DNA of 64,000 nucleotides from Ridgeia piscesae. Its lineage: Eukaryota > Annelida > Polychaeta > Sabellida > Siboglinidae. The notes under the pieces are model-generated. The model saw only the letters and a list, made by a program, of their open reading frames with translations, made no database searches and was not told the DNA's origin. Position 1 is the stretch's first letter; every line of letters starts with the position of its first letter. The position numbers and the translations under genes were made by a program. Location: contig JAODUO010000967.1 in the NCBI GenBank assembly GCA_025642075.2, positions 1 through 64,000 of the forward strand, in the 5' to 3' direction. This document shows, one piece after another, positions 10,927-30,426 of the stretch.

Positions 10927-13868
10927 AACCTGACTGTTTTTTTCTCTGGGTCTCTAAGTTACCCTCCAGGGAGACCGGTGACTGCTTTCTGGGTCTCTAA
11001 GTCACCCTCCAGTGGGACCAGTGACTGTTCTCTGGGTCTGTAAGTCACCCCCCAGTGAGATCAGTGACTGCTCTCTGGGTCTCAAAGTACCCTCCAGTGA
11101 GGGGGGCCCCCCCAGTTGCCTCGTTTTTTTCTAAGTCACCCTCCAGTAGACCAGTGACTGTTTCTGGGCTTTAATTTACCCTCCGGGGAGACCAGTGACT
11201 GTTCTCTGGTCTGTAATTCCCCCCCGGTGAGACCAGTACTGTCTCTGGGGCTGTAATTCACCCTCCGGTGAGACAGTGACTGTCTCTGGGGCTGTAATTC
11301 ACCCTCCGGTAAGACCAGTGACTGTTCTCTGGGTCTGTAAGTCACCCTCCAGTGAGACCGGTGACTGCTCTCTGGGCCTGTAATTCACCCTCCGGTGAGA
11401 CTAGTGACTGTTCTCTGGGTCTGTAAGTCACCCTCCAGTGATACCGGTGACTGCTCTCTGGGTCTGTAATTCACCCTCCGGTGAGACCAGTGACTGTTCT
11501 CTTGGTCTCTAAGTCATCCTCCAGTTAGACCAGTGACTGCCTCTGGGCTCTAAGGGCCCCCAGTGAGACCAGTGACTGTTCTCTTGGTTTGTTATTGTGA
11601 GACCGTGACTGTTTTCTGGGGTTTTAAGTCACCCTCCAGTGGACCAGTGACTGTTTTCTGGGTCTGTAAGTCACCCTCCAGTGAGACCAGTGACTGTTCT
11701 CTGGGTTTGTAAGACACTCTCCAGTGAGACCGGTGACTGCTCTCTGGGTCTGTAATTCACCCTCCGGTGAGACCAGTGACTGTTCTCTAGGTCTGTAATT
11801 CACCCTCCGGTGAGACCAGTGACTGTTCTCTAGGTCTGTAATTCACCCTCCGGTGAGACCAGTGACTGCTCTCTGGGTCTCAAAGTCACCCTCCAGTGTG
11901 ACCGTTGACTGCTCTCTTGGTCTCTAAGGCACCCTCCAATTAGACCAGTGACTGTTATCTGGGTTTCTAAGTCACCCCCCGTGAGACCGGGGACTGCTCT
12001 CTGGTCTCTAAAGCACCTCAGTGAGACCAGTGACTGTTCTCTGGGTCTCTAAATCACCTCCAGTGAGACCAGTGACTGTCTCTGGGTCTCTAAACACCTC
12101 CAGTGAGACCGTGACTGTTCTCTGGGTCTCTAAGTCATCCTCCCGTTAGACCAGTGACTGTTCTCTGGGTCTCTAAATCACCCTCCCTGAGACCAGTGAC
12201 GTTCTCTTGGTCTCTAAGTCATCCTCCAGTTAGACCAGTGACTGTTCTCTGGGTCTCTAAGTCACCCTCCAATGAGACCAGTGACTGCTCTCTGGGTCTC
12301 TAAGGCACCCTCCAGGACCAGTGACTGTTCTCTGGGTCTCTAAATCACCCCCCAGTGAGACCCCTGCTTCCTCTGGGTCTCAAGCCCCTCCCTGAGAATG
12401 ACGCCCCCTGGTCTCTAAACACCCCCCAGTGAGACCATGACTGTTCTCTGGGTCTCTAAGTCACCCCCCAATGAGACCAGTGACTGCTCTCTGGGCCTGG
12501 GGACCTCCAGTGAGACCAGTGACTGTTTTCTGGGTCTCGACCCCCAATGGGGCCATGACTGCTCTCTGGGTCTCTAAGGGGGCCCCCCCAGTGGCCAGTG
12601 ACTGTTCTCTGGGTCTCTAAGGCACCCTTCAGTGAGACCGGTGACTGCTTTCTGGGTCTCTAAAGCACCGTCTAGTGAGACCAGTGACTGTTCTCTGGGT
12701 CTCTAAGTCACCAGCCAGTGAGACCGGTGACTGCTATCTGGGTCTCTAAGGCACCGTCTAGTGAGACCAGTGACTGTTCTCTGGGTCTCCTGGGTCTCTA
12801 AGTCACCCTCCAGTTAGACCGGTGACTGCTCTCTGGGTCTCTAAGTCACCCTCCAGTGAGACCAGTGACTGTTCTCTTGGTCTCTAAGTCATCCTCCAGT
12901 TAGACCAGTGACTGTTCTCTGGGTCTCTCAGTCACCCTCCAGTGAGACCAGTGACTGTTCTCTGGGTCTGTAATTCACCCTCCGGTGAGACCAGTGACTG
13001 TTCTCTAGGTCTGTAATTCACCCTCCGGTGAGACCAGTGACTGCTCTCTGGGTCTGTAATTCACCCTCCGGTGAGACCAGTGACTGCCCGGGTCAAATTC
13101 CAGTGAGACCGTGGCTTCCCGGGTCTGTAATTCACCCTCCGGTGAGACCAGTGACTGTTCTCTTGGTCTCTAAGTCATCCTCCAGTTAGACCAGTGACTG
13201 CTCTCTGGGTCTGTAAGTCACCCTCCAGTGAGACCGGTGACTGCTCTCTGGGTCTGTAATTCACCCTACGGTTAGACCAGTGACTGTTCTCATGGTCTGT
13301 AAGTCATCCTCCAGTGAGCCGGGTTTTTCACCCTCCAGTGAGACCAGTGACTGTTCTCAGGGTCTTAAATCATCCTCCCGTGAGACCATCGTTTTGGGGG
13401 AGCTCCAGTGAGACCGTGACTGTTCTCTGGGTCTGTAATCATCCTCCCGTGAGACCAGTGACTGTTCTCAGGGTCTGTAAGTCATCCTCCAGTGAGACCA
13501 GTGACTGTTCTCTGGGTCTGTAAGTCACCCTCCAGTGAGACCAGTGACTGTTCTCTGGGTCTGTAAGTCACCCTCCAGTGAGACCAGTGACTGCTCTCTG
13601 GGTCTCTAAGTCACCCTCCAGTGAGACCGGTGACTGCTCTCTGGGTCTTAATTCACCCTCCAGTGAGACCAGTGACTGTTCTCTGGGTCTCTAAGGCACC
13701 CTCCAGTGAGACCAGTGACTGTTCTCTGGGTCTCTAAGGCACCCTTCAGTGAGACCGGTGACTGCTCTCTGGGTCTGTAATTCACCCTCCGGTGAGACCA
13801 GTGACTTTCTCTAGGTCTGTAATTCACCCTCCGGTGAGACCAGTGACTGCTCTCTGGGCCTGTAATTA
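10927..13868. repeat. 43-bp tandem satellite, roughly 68 copies
   Basis: The unit is 43 bp: a CTCTGGGTCTSTAAGTCACC half followed by a CTCCAGTGAGACCAGTGACT half with small linkers. Successive GTGACTG blocks at 13501 and 13544 show the exact spacing. Variants alternate AAGTCACC with AATTCACC, CCAGTGAGACC with CCGGTGAGACC, and CAGTGACTG with CGGTGACTG. Many units in 11100-13450 carry small deletions or runs of G or C, some of which may be sequencing or assembly error. The period is not a multiple of three, so no long frame runs through it and it is not coding. Confidence 0.95.
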
Positions 13869-15201
13869 TTTTCAACATAATTATTCTAGTCTTGAGAACG
13901 AGCTATTAGTTAATAGAACAATCGACGGAGATACAACTTCCCTTTAATTTAATTATAAATTTAATGCAAGAACGTACCAATGATTTTCAGTTTCGTTTTA
14001 TTTTCATGTATGGCACATGTTAGAATTTGATCCACCCCAACGACGCACGAATTAATGTGTTAATGTTGCCACGTTGGCAGAACGAGTGTTGCAGCAATGG
14101 TCTGAACATTTTCGGCGTTCACGTTATATACTAGCACACTGACGAGTGTTCACGAACTAACTTATCATTTCAGGTCCGTCAAGCATTGTAGTCTATATGA
14201 ATGAAGATGGATGTTTCGTAGAAAGGCGACGCTTTTTCTTCCGCAGAAACAATGCTTTGTTTGGAATTGTCTCTCAGTGCACATGTTTGATTGCAATGCT
14301 TACTTTGCCAATAAAGTACGATGTTACACTTGGTACTTTATCACACCGGTTACGAAGCGCATGTCCAACACACTGTCGGTTGTACGAAGTTTTCCTGTCG
14401 CTATGGCCCAAGACACTGTACCAACTGTTGTGTCGTCACCTTGCCACGTGTTGTTGCCTTGCCGCCTGTCGTCACCTTACCACCAGTCGACACATTGCCG
14501 CTGGTTGTCAACTTGTCGTCTGGCGTCATCTACTGCCGGTCGTCGCTGAAAAAAACACCGATAAATTTATACCTAACGGTAACCAAATCAACCTAGGCCA
14601 TTCGGCATCGTATCAATTCTTGATAATAAATAATTATTATGTACATGTCGAATTTAACTGTGGTCAGTTCACGTGACTTGCGTAATTTAGGCGTTGTTGA
14701 AAAACGTTGATACACCATGAATACATTTCAGAGTAAATGATGGCATACTATTTAGAGTGACATTTGGCAACCCAATCATAATTAAGAATTCCAAACTCAC
14801 TACGGAGATTGCCGCGGAAGACGTGAATAGTTGTCACGTGACATCCCACCATGACAGTCGACTGAGAAGTGACACGTAAACGCCATCATCATGTTGTTGA
14901 AACTCTGTCGCTCTCTGTTGCTCTCTCCCTCTCCTCTCTCTCTCTCTCTCTCGCTGTGTCTCTCTCTCTCTCTCCCTCCCTCCCTCCCTCCCTCCCTCCC
15001 TCCCCCTCTCTCTCTTTGTGTGTGAACGTACGTCATCACCTGCCGCGTAAAACGTCACGAATGTGGTATTTTCCTACCTGAAACAAAGAAGAAAACCGCT
15101 AATAACATTTAAAATAATTGTTATGTATCATTGTGTCCTGTGTTCAGTGGTTAGGTAGTATGTCATGTCATGGCTGATCTGTAAAGGCATAATTACTAAA
15201 T
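13869..15201. other. no confirmed gene; one unrecognised 159-codon ORF
   Basis: The largest open frame is plus 14197-14676. It is Cys/His/Leu-rich and contains imperfect internal repeats built on a GTCGTCACCTTGCC-like motif at about 14425-14530. I recognise no domain in it. I would not call it a gene without transcript evidence. The rest of the stretch has no visible coding content apart from the CT microsatellite. Confidence 0.4.
14906..15020. repeat. CT-rich microsatellite
   Basis: This is a pyrimidine tract of CT dinucleotides that grades into CCCT tetranucleotides at about 14970-15005. ORFs on either strand here (Ser/Leu/Pro on plus, Arg/Glu/Gly on minus) follow from the repeat. Confidence 0.9.
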
Positions 15202-16530
15202 TTAAAATGCAAACGAAATGTTACGAAATATAACATTACGAACATTCACAACAAGACCGTCTTTGTGGCTGTTGCAGCTGCTCTTTCGATTCTCCCCACT
15301 GCAATCCACGATTTGCCACGACTCACACTGTACAGGTTTCAACATGCAAACAGAAGATCTAATACACAGTGATACCCGGTCCATGCCCTGACCTTACCTC
15401 CATCGAGCGTCCACCAATGAAGAGTCATCAAAGAACACTTCATTCTTCCTGGTGCTCTCAGCTGACGCCAACGACGAAGTATGAGACAGAAAACGTACGC
15501 ATTGAAACTGACCATTAGCAATATCACGATGTTTAGCATGTCCCCTCTGCGACAGACTAACCCATAACCACAGAATGGAAAATACCACAGCCCGAAGACA
15601 CCCAAGTGTCTACGGCAGGGACACATACGTACCTTCGCTAGACTCGTTGTAGTTAGGTGTCCGCGGACGTTATGACCGGTTCGTCAGCATGAAAACAGAA
15701 ATAAACCAAAACAAGTGTGCAACGACATCACACGTACTACCAACATTGTCCGTACCTGCCGAACTAGCGCGATGAAAGGTCAGGAACCCTGCGTAGGACC
15801 ATCTGAAAAGCAAACAAGTTGAAAATTAACAAACACAAACTGTGGAGTCGGTAGCAGCATGTGTGGATATGACAAATGCATAACTACCTGTTGCTCAGTG
15901 TTCTTCTTCAGATGTCTACTGACGTCACGACTGATGCGTTGCACGTACAACAGAAAAACGACAACATTAACAGGGCAACGGAAAATATGATGCAACCTGA
16001 GACCTGAATGGCAATACAGATAAGTTAAGACATTACTAGCTAAAGTTAACACTTACCCTTTAGAAATATCCCTTCTTCCGATGTCCGCTGACGTCACAGC
16101 ATATGAAAACAGAAAAAAAGCGTTAACAGAGAATTAGTTAGTTAGTGGCTAGGTTCTCTTCAGCGTCCTCTTCTGTGTCCTCTTCTGCGTCCTCTTCTGT
16201 TCCATCTTCTGCGTCCCCTTCTGCGTCCACTTCAGCGTCCTCTTCGGCGTCCTCTTCGGTTCCTCTTCAGCGTCCTCTTCCTGGTCCTCTTCCGTGTCCT
16301 CTTCAGCGTCCGCTTCTACGTTCCTCTTCTGCGTCCCACTTCTGCGTCCCCTTCTGCGTCCACTTCAGCGTCCTCTTCAGCGTCCTCTTCTGCTTCCTCT
16401 TCTGCGTCCTCTTCTGGGTCACATCACCTGAAACACAAAACATCAGTTAAGAATTAGTGACTAACCTTTTGCTCGATACTCCCACTTCAGGTGTCCGCTG
16501 ACGTCACGGCTGACGCTCTGCTTCTGCAAC
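15202..16530 (-). other. cluster of exon-like blocks of unknown gene, minus strand
   Basis: On the minus strand several short blocks end in plausible splice donors: at 16466 (AAAAG then GTTAGT), 16057 (AAAGG then GTAAGT), 15888 (CAACAG then GTAGTT) and 15398 (GATGGAG then GTAAGG). Three of them share a core around TGACGTCAG that reads R-D-V-S-x-H or A-V-T-S-A-D. The block 16523-16466 also has a good acceptor (TTTATGTTGCAG). A terminal open stretch at about 15320-15205 follows a possible acceptor and ends in a stop. The blocks look like a tandemly duplicated small exon, or its decay. I do not recognise the protein, and the exon chain is unproven. Confidence 0.3.
16145..16421. repeat. short GCGTCCTCTTCT minisatellite, acidic on minus strand
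   Basis: This stretch has about 12-bp sub-units related to GCGTCCTCTTCT. It is the same family as the large array at 31.5-35.2 kb. On the minus strand one frame is Glu/Asp/Ala-rich and ends E-E-N-L-A-T-N-stop at about 16140. Another frame is Lys/Arg/Thr/Gln-rich and could follow the acceptor-like TTTTGTGTTTCAG at about 16427-16440. It lies among the exon-like blocks of 15.2-16.5 kb, so it may be part of an exon, but no frame can be proven. Confidence 0.8.
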
Positions 16531-16889
16531 ATAAAGGCGAACACAATTAACAGAGAAAAACCAGCCTTATGCAGCCTGCTAGCACATATTGACATCAAAA
16601 CACTACTATCATCACACAAACCATGACACTTTGTTATCTTACATGGTGTGTTCCTGTCCTGTTGCTACTGTGGGGCCTAAGCGTATTTAAAATAAGCATA
16701 TCGTTACACCACCAATTTATTCACATAGTAACGATGCAGATATTTCATAGACATGCACAAGTCGAAACACACACGCAGTCTATCACGCATGTGTTGGTGG
16801 AACGAAGCGTCGTAATTATCCATAACGGGACTAGTAAGGCATGCTATGATTGATAAACGTTACATAACGAGAACACTACAATCGTTTGC

Positions 16890-17400
16890 CCGTTAATAAA
16901 ATGGCAACCGGAAGTCCCGAAATGAGAACAGCGAGTCTAGACTATGGTGTGACGTAATGCGCACGTTGAGACGGTGACGTCATATCGACGAAAAGTAACC
17001 GAAATAATATATATTATTATTATTACGCAATTTTTATAACACTGACAGTCACAAAAATTAAAACCAAGCTATATGGCCATCTTATTTGAGTAATTTTGTG
17101 TGATAATGACCCTGAACATTTAAGCTGTGCTCGCTCTCGGTCTCAGAACCCTTTGACGGACCCGTCTAATCAATTACGTTGCAACAGCATTAGAACCGAA
17201 CATTTTCGTCGTTCCTTACGCGTGACATGTTGCTACATCTTATAGTAGACTGTAGATCTATATTTCAATAGTTATTGTTTCTACAAACTTACTGCGTGGA
17301 CGAACGCTGCACGTTGCTTCACAACCAAACCACCAGGGCGCCTCATTCTCGATCGTTCACCATGGAAAATGGTCGTTTCACGTCATTTCCGTTCTAGACG
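16890..17400. other. segment with duplicates at 35.6 and 37.9 kb
   Basis: Two pieces recur elsewhere in the window. One has TGGCAACCGGAAGTC followed some 70 bp later by GGTGACGTCATATCGA (16899-16990); its counterpart is at about 35608-35690. The other has GGCGCC, then TCGATCGTTC, TGGA and CGTCATTTCCG (17337-17392); its counterpart is at 37879-37955. TGACGTCA is a CRE-like palindrome, so a promoter role is conceivable but is inference only. Confidence 0.45.
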
Positions 17401-17583
17401 GCAAAGCTTGAGCATGCGCATAAATTGCATCAATTATAGTTTCCGTTCTAGACGATAAAGGGGTGATCTATTAACTAAGTATTAAGTTATATAACATGTA
17501 TATTAAAAAAAAAACAATAATAAATTACACATGTTAATATATTAAGCCGGGAGCCAGTCCAACCCTCAAAAAAAAATTCTTTT

Positions 17584-18116
17584 CATTAGAAGACACAACA
17601 TATGATAACTGATAAATTGGGTCACCGCAAGGTGGTAATGATCACTCCCAACTCAGGGCCTTTTTCTCAGGGGGGAACAGAAACCCCCTTTTCGGGCCTG
17701 AAATGAAGTAAATTCAAATAGTACACGTGTGTCACTGGGGGTGCCAAACATATCTGTAAAGACACACAATTGGGCACAGACCAACCTGAGGCAACTGGGA
17801 AAAGCGATGGTGTATGATTTAGGGGTTTGCCACAATTCAATCCCATAGTGTGAGCCATTAATTGAGTCCTCCCAATATGAAAACAATTGTCCTCCGCCTG
17901 ACAAGGGTTAGTGTCATAAATTAATATTTACAAATCTTTTTATATTATGCAGTAAAATGGCAATTTTCCCACATGGAAAACCTTCCAAGTCCATAAGCTT
18001 CGATTTGATACCAAGATAGCCTTCTACTTCGAAAATTATGCCCGCTGTGGGTGAAAAGCCTAATTCACCCCCTAAATCACTGACATTTTAATTATCAAAT
18101 GTTGTGTCTTCTAATG
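17584..18116. mobile_element. MITE-like element with about 24-bp terminal inverted repeats
   Basis: The left end reads CATTAGAAGACACAACATAT and the right end reads its reverse complement with one or two differences (ending at 18116), giving a 533-bp element. The interior has no recognisable coding content. I do not see a clear target-site duplication. The small size, lack of transposase and matched ends fit a non-autonomous DNA transposon. Confidence 0.6.
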
Positions 18117-18577
18117 CGCTATTATCGTTATTTTATTGATAATAATCATAATCTAATTGTTGATTTAATGTTTGTGAATGTTGTTCAGTTTGAATGTATG
18201 CATTAGAATTATATTGAAGGTCTAGGTCAACGATAAAAGTTAAGGTCAATGTGTTATATTCCGCGCATTGACTGCGCCGGCGCGAAAATCGAACTATGCT
18301 TGACCATGTGGCATGTGGTATCTAATTTTGAAGCTGTGTACTTGATAACGTGGTAATTTAAGTTTTATATTCAAAAATATTACTGTGAACTGGGAAGTAC
18401 AACTGTAATTTTTATTAATATTTTTTTCTATTATCAATTAGTGTTATTTTATTGTAATCGTCTATATTTGATGTTAAATCACAATTATCTTTACGATACA
18501 ATTAACATATATAAAAACAGTTATAACAGTGAATGTTCAGCTGTGCTGGCACTATTATAAGTGATAGGTGTGTTCAC

Positions 18578-20047
18578 GGGCGTCGATCGGTGGGGGACGG
18601 GGGACGCGTCCCCCCACTTTTCACCATGGGGGGACAGCATAGGAATTGTCCCCCCACTTTTCAGCTCAGAAAACTTGCATATAGCCTGACTCACCACTCC
18701 TCTCTCTTAAAAGCCGCTATACAGGATTAGCCCACAGAGTTAGACGATAAACTCGCGATATGAAGTTCCGACCACCCATTATAAAATCGACTAGATAAAT
18801 TGCTTGGCTGGACACACCGCGCAACTCGATCTTTCTTTAGTAAATAATCATCATGCCGGGCTATGTCGCTGCTGGGCTCTATCAGTTTGCAACCTTGTGT
18901 TCAATGTGAATAATTATCCAGTGGGATAAGCTGTATAGCCTCCAGCTTAGTCATTAAAGGGCTCTTTACCCGGATTGAGCTAACGACTGGACAGTTCGGT
19001 GGTTCCTGATGGGAGCAACTTAATTCCCCTTTGGGAACCCCAGGTTACAACAGTCATTGTGATCGAAGTAGCAAGTATGGTTATTTCCTGTATATCGTAC
19101 AACTGTACCAACGCAGGGAAAAGAATAGAACTGGAGCAACTTTGTAAGTCGTAAGATCGAAAGCATGGGTCCGGGAGGAAAATATGCAGGGGAATGTTAT
19201 CCCTTGCATTAGGGGGGGTTTAGCCAGCAAACCCTGGCAGTCGGTGTTGCACGGCCAGAATTATCCTTATAACACTGGCCAGTTTATCAAGTGCAAAGGC
19301 CTAGACTTGACTATGCCTCGACAGCGATGCGCCTTTCCAGGTCCACCGGCGAATGGGGAGGGATCCCAATTTGAGGAGTACTTTTTCACGGGCCGCACCG
19401 GCCTTTAAAAGTCCCGTACATGGATTCCTTGATCCAGTCTCTGGAAAGACGCTTTAGGTGAAAGCAACACGCCATATTTTCACATTTTCGCAGCAAACAG
19501 AAAGAGATGAATTCAAGCACATCGTTTCATCTGTCAATGAAATGTATGGCATTGACAACCTTGTAGAAGAAACTCTAGCGTGGTATGACGTATAGAAGCA
19601 TAAGCCACTGGATGACAACTCTCTGGGTATGATCGAGCTGGTGAAGCAGACCACTATGTTCCCTGCTGTGCGCAAGGCTATCCTCATCGCACTGACTCTG
19701 CCTGCAACATCATGTACAGTGGAAAGGTACTTCAGCACACTGCGCAGGGTGAAGAACTGGTTAAGATAAACGATGAGTGATACACGTCTGTCCGGCCTCT
19801 GCATGCTAAGGGTCCACTGCAACAAAGTGAACAGCCAGAAAGACCGAGCTAATGAACAGGGTCATTGACAATTTCGGAAGAGAACCCCGACGGCTCCAAT
19901 TCCTGTTCCAAGTGACCTGCTCTAACTGAATTAACTGTTGAAAATGTTTATGTTATTTTATTCATTTTGTATTTTCCATGTAATTTTTGAAATTTTGATT
20001 TTTCAGGGGGGGCAACTCCCCCTCCCTTGCCCCACCTCCGGACGCCC
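18578..20047 (+). mobile_element. broken hAT-superfamily transposon
   Basis: The ends match as imperfect inverted repeats: GGGCGTCGATCGGTGG at 18578 and the complement of GGGCGTCCGGAGGTGG at 20047. The plus strand at about 19625-19815 reads as a hAT C-terminal dimerisation region: an M-I-E-L-V block, then FPAVRKAILIALTLPATSCT, VERYFSTLRRVKNWLR, and a decayed end with SGLCML and H-C-N-K. Stop codons interrupt this and the region before it, and the zinc-finger and catalytic parts are missing, so it is internally deleted and dead. The sequence at about 19180-19410 has an open frame I do not recognise and may be a separate insertion. It sits between the MITE at 17.6-18.1 kb and a lone end of the same family at 21.0 kb. 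Confidence 0.75.
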
Positions 20048-22801
20048 ATGGGTGAGAATCTCAGTTATACAATATTATAGCTTAGGTTATAGTCTTTGCG
20101 AACATATTTATGTTCCACTGCCGTTAATGTATGAAATTAATAGTTTTTAAACATTACAGTCATATGCAAATTGACCAACAATAATACATGTCGGATGAAT
20201 TATGTACCAAACCGATTTTTAATAATGTTACTGTGCATAGTAGTAGTGTGACACATTTTAAATTAACCTAATAATTATTGATAATGGGTACTGCCTTCCG
20301 CAGTTTCCCAGACGAAAAAAAGTAGTAGTTTGCCTAATGTAATTTATTTATTGTTATTACTATTGACACAGTATAATTAGTTAGTTGACTATCATAATGT
20401 TACTACTTTTCTACCTTTCTACCTTTTCTACTACTGTTGGTGTTGGTAATATTGGCAGCTCTGTTTTATTGTTGTTTTCCCTATTCTCTCATCCACTTTA
20501 CATGGTCTGTTTTTTATTCTGTGAAATTGTAATACATTATACAGATCTGGGTGTTCTCGCCAATGTCTTTTAATTACTTTTTGTAAAACACCACATCAGT
20601 AGTGGATCTGGTAGAATACCAAATTAAATAGTACTAAGCTGTACTCACCCCTCACACAGTGAGACACTGTATACTAAGTATAAGCCTGTTGATTTGTTTC
20701 ATAATGGCGTATTAGTGAGGCAACTGTTTGAACACATTGTATACAATTAAACAACACTGGCAGATGTCAGTAAATAAATAAAGTGATAACTATATCAAAA
20801 ACTTGGCGCAGTCCTACGTATATACAGGGACTGCAGTGGCTTTCTGCCGTGCAGTAGCATGGCTGTCACCAGCCCATGTTGACTTCAAAGTATCATGATA
20901 GCGGCCAACCGATCTTGTTCTACTGGTGTGTTCTATTTATATCTATGGTGATGACAAAATTTCTTTGCCAAAGTGTTGGATTGGGAAGTTCTACACAGCA
21001 TAGGCGTCGATCGGTGGGAGACGAGTGGACCACGTCCACCCACTTTACAGCCTGAGGGTCGAACCCTGTTATTAGGCTGACCTACATACACCTGTACTGT
21101 GATGTTCTTGTAAAATACATTATAGTAAAGAGATTACTGAAAAAGCCATAAATTTTGACCTACATTTTAAATTAAAAACAGCAATCTAAGGTATCCCCAG
21201 AAAATTGTGATCAATAGGCTTATCCATAGCCCAAAAATACCTCTGCAAACATTATATTAACACCAGTAGACTCAACATTTGTTTGTTGATGTTTCTTGAT
21301 AATTGACCATTATATTATAAACATACAAATATACACATATATATTATATATATGTATATATATATATATTTGTGTGTGTACGTTTTTTTTTTCGATAAAA
21401 AATTACGTTACCAAATAATTATACAAAATAAAAAAGAACAAGTATCTACCGTGCTAGACGCCGCCTAGTGTCTGAGCAGATGATACGACTGTCAACAACG
21501 CAATGGTTTGATTGGACAGTGTCACGTTTATTAAACAAATCTTGTAGAATTAAAAACTTTACATTAAATATAACAATGTAATAAACATAGTGTAGACGTC
21601 TGAACAATGGGTGTGGATATGGCTGCAAAAATGGTTCAATGGTTCACTCCTGTGTCCCAATGTCATGATCCGAGACCACACAACACACGTGGGGAGTGAC
21701 ACTGAAGCTCATACTCAGCACCCAATATTCATTCCTGGCAGTGGTGCACAAGTTATTAGCAACAACTCACAGTTGACAAGGACATGAACTGAACTGTTAA
21801 AAATAACATGATAATTACATTAACTAACGTCAAAAGCAGCTAGGTGCACGATATAAAGGACTTCATCACAGTTGTCACTTCTTGCTGTCGTCCAGCTTGT
21901 GAACACAGATATTATGCACACTGTGGCCACAGTCTGGACACCAGAATATGGATACTTTGTGACGTCACCAGTCTGAACACATGCCACAGTCACACTTATA
22001 TGGGACACGTGTCACCTCCATGTCTGTCAGAACGTCACAGACCGACTGACATCAGGTGTCAGTGCATCTGACTTGGACCTCTCAACAATGCACACAATAA
22101 AATCGTGGTGGGATACCATGTTCTTGAAGTAAGACAAATGTATAAAACGGTAACCCACTTAGCAAAATAGACATCAAACTGTAAACTACGTAGTAAACTA
22201 CAGTGTTTATGTAAACTACTTAGCAATATAGTTCACAGTGCATATTTTATACGATATACATATTAAATTATTCTGACGTTTACATTCTTATGGATGATTC
22301 AAAAGTGTTGTGCATTAGTTTTGTAATGTGCCACAACGAACACCAGTTTCGATGATTCGAAAAAATTGTATCAAAACTATATGAAAATACAAATCCAATG
22401 GTATACGAGTAAACTACTCTACTATCACTGGACCATTACTTGGCAAAACCACTAATAACTGGATTATACAAAATATATAAACAGTTATTCCATTTGCAAC
22501 TGCTGGCTTCAATCACCAACGTAAAGCATGTAAACCATATAAAAACTATAAACCATAATTACATAAAGCATGTTAATGATTATTTCCATTTGAAGATTTT
22601 GATCACATACGTTTCAAACCTAAAGCTCAACTACAGAGATCATGCTAACAGAGCATTGGAATGTTTCAGTACCTCCTCCTGGTGCAGGACCTGTCAACTA
22701 CACTAGTGCCACTGGCATAGCGACCTATCAGAACGTGCATTTATCAGTTAAGATGACCTTATTAATCAATCACACTTTCCATACCTTTCACAGTCCAGCA
22801 T
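20048..22801. other. AT-rich stretch, no gene seen
   Basis: I see no coding exon. It contains a lone hAT end (21004-21065), an alternating T/A stretch near 21335-21370, and ORFs at 21.4-22.1 kb and 22.4-22.9 kb that resemble nothing known. The 3' untranslated region of CTBS probably ends near its right edge. Confidence 0.4.
21004..21065. mobile_element. solo terminal fragment of the 18.6-kb hAT family
   Basis: The sequence GGCGTCGATCGGTGGGAGAC, followed by GTCCACCCACTTT, matches the left end of the hAT element at 18578-18625 (GGCGTCGATCGGTGGGGGAC, then GTCCCCCCACTTT). No matching right end or transposase lies nearby. Confidence 0.6.
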
Positions 22802-22807
22802 TTTATT
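22802..22807 (-). promoter_or_regulatory. AATAAA polyadenylation signal for CTBS
   Basis: TTTATT on the plus strand is AATAAA on the minus strand. It lies about 110 nt downstream of the CTBS stop codon at 22916-22918, a normal distance for a short 3' untranslated region. Confidence 0.55.
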
Positions 22808-22915
22808 GTAGGGATAATTGTAATAAAACTGTTGGCTCATATGTCTTTGGTCAGGTGCAGGACGAAGCTTTATAAAGGCAATTAAGACAGGCATATCCTC
22901 TTCAGACTTCTTCGC

Positions 22916-30426
<7,511 letters not shown>

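Noticed and set aside
14197..14676. Plus-strand 159-codon ORF
   Set aside because: No recognised domain. It contains short internal repeats and odd Cys/His content; no splice or promoter support.
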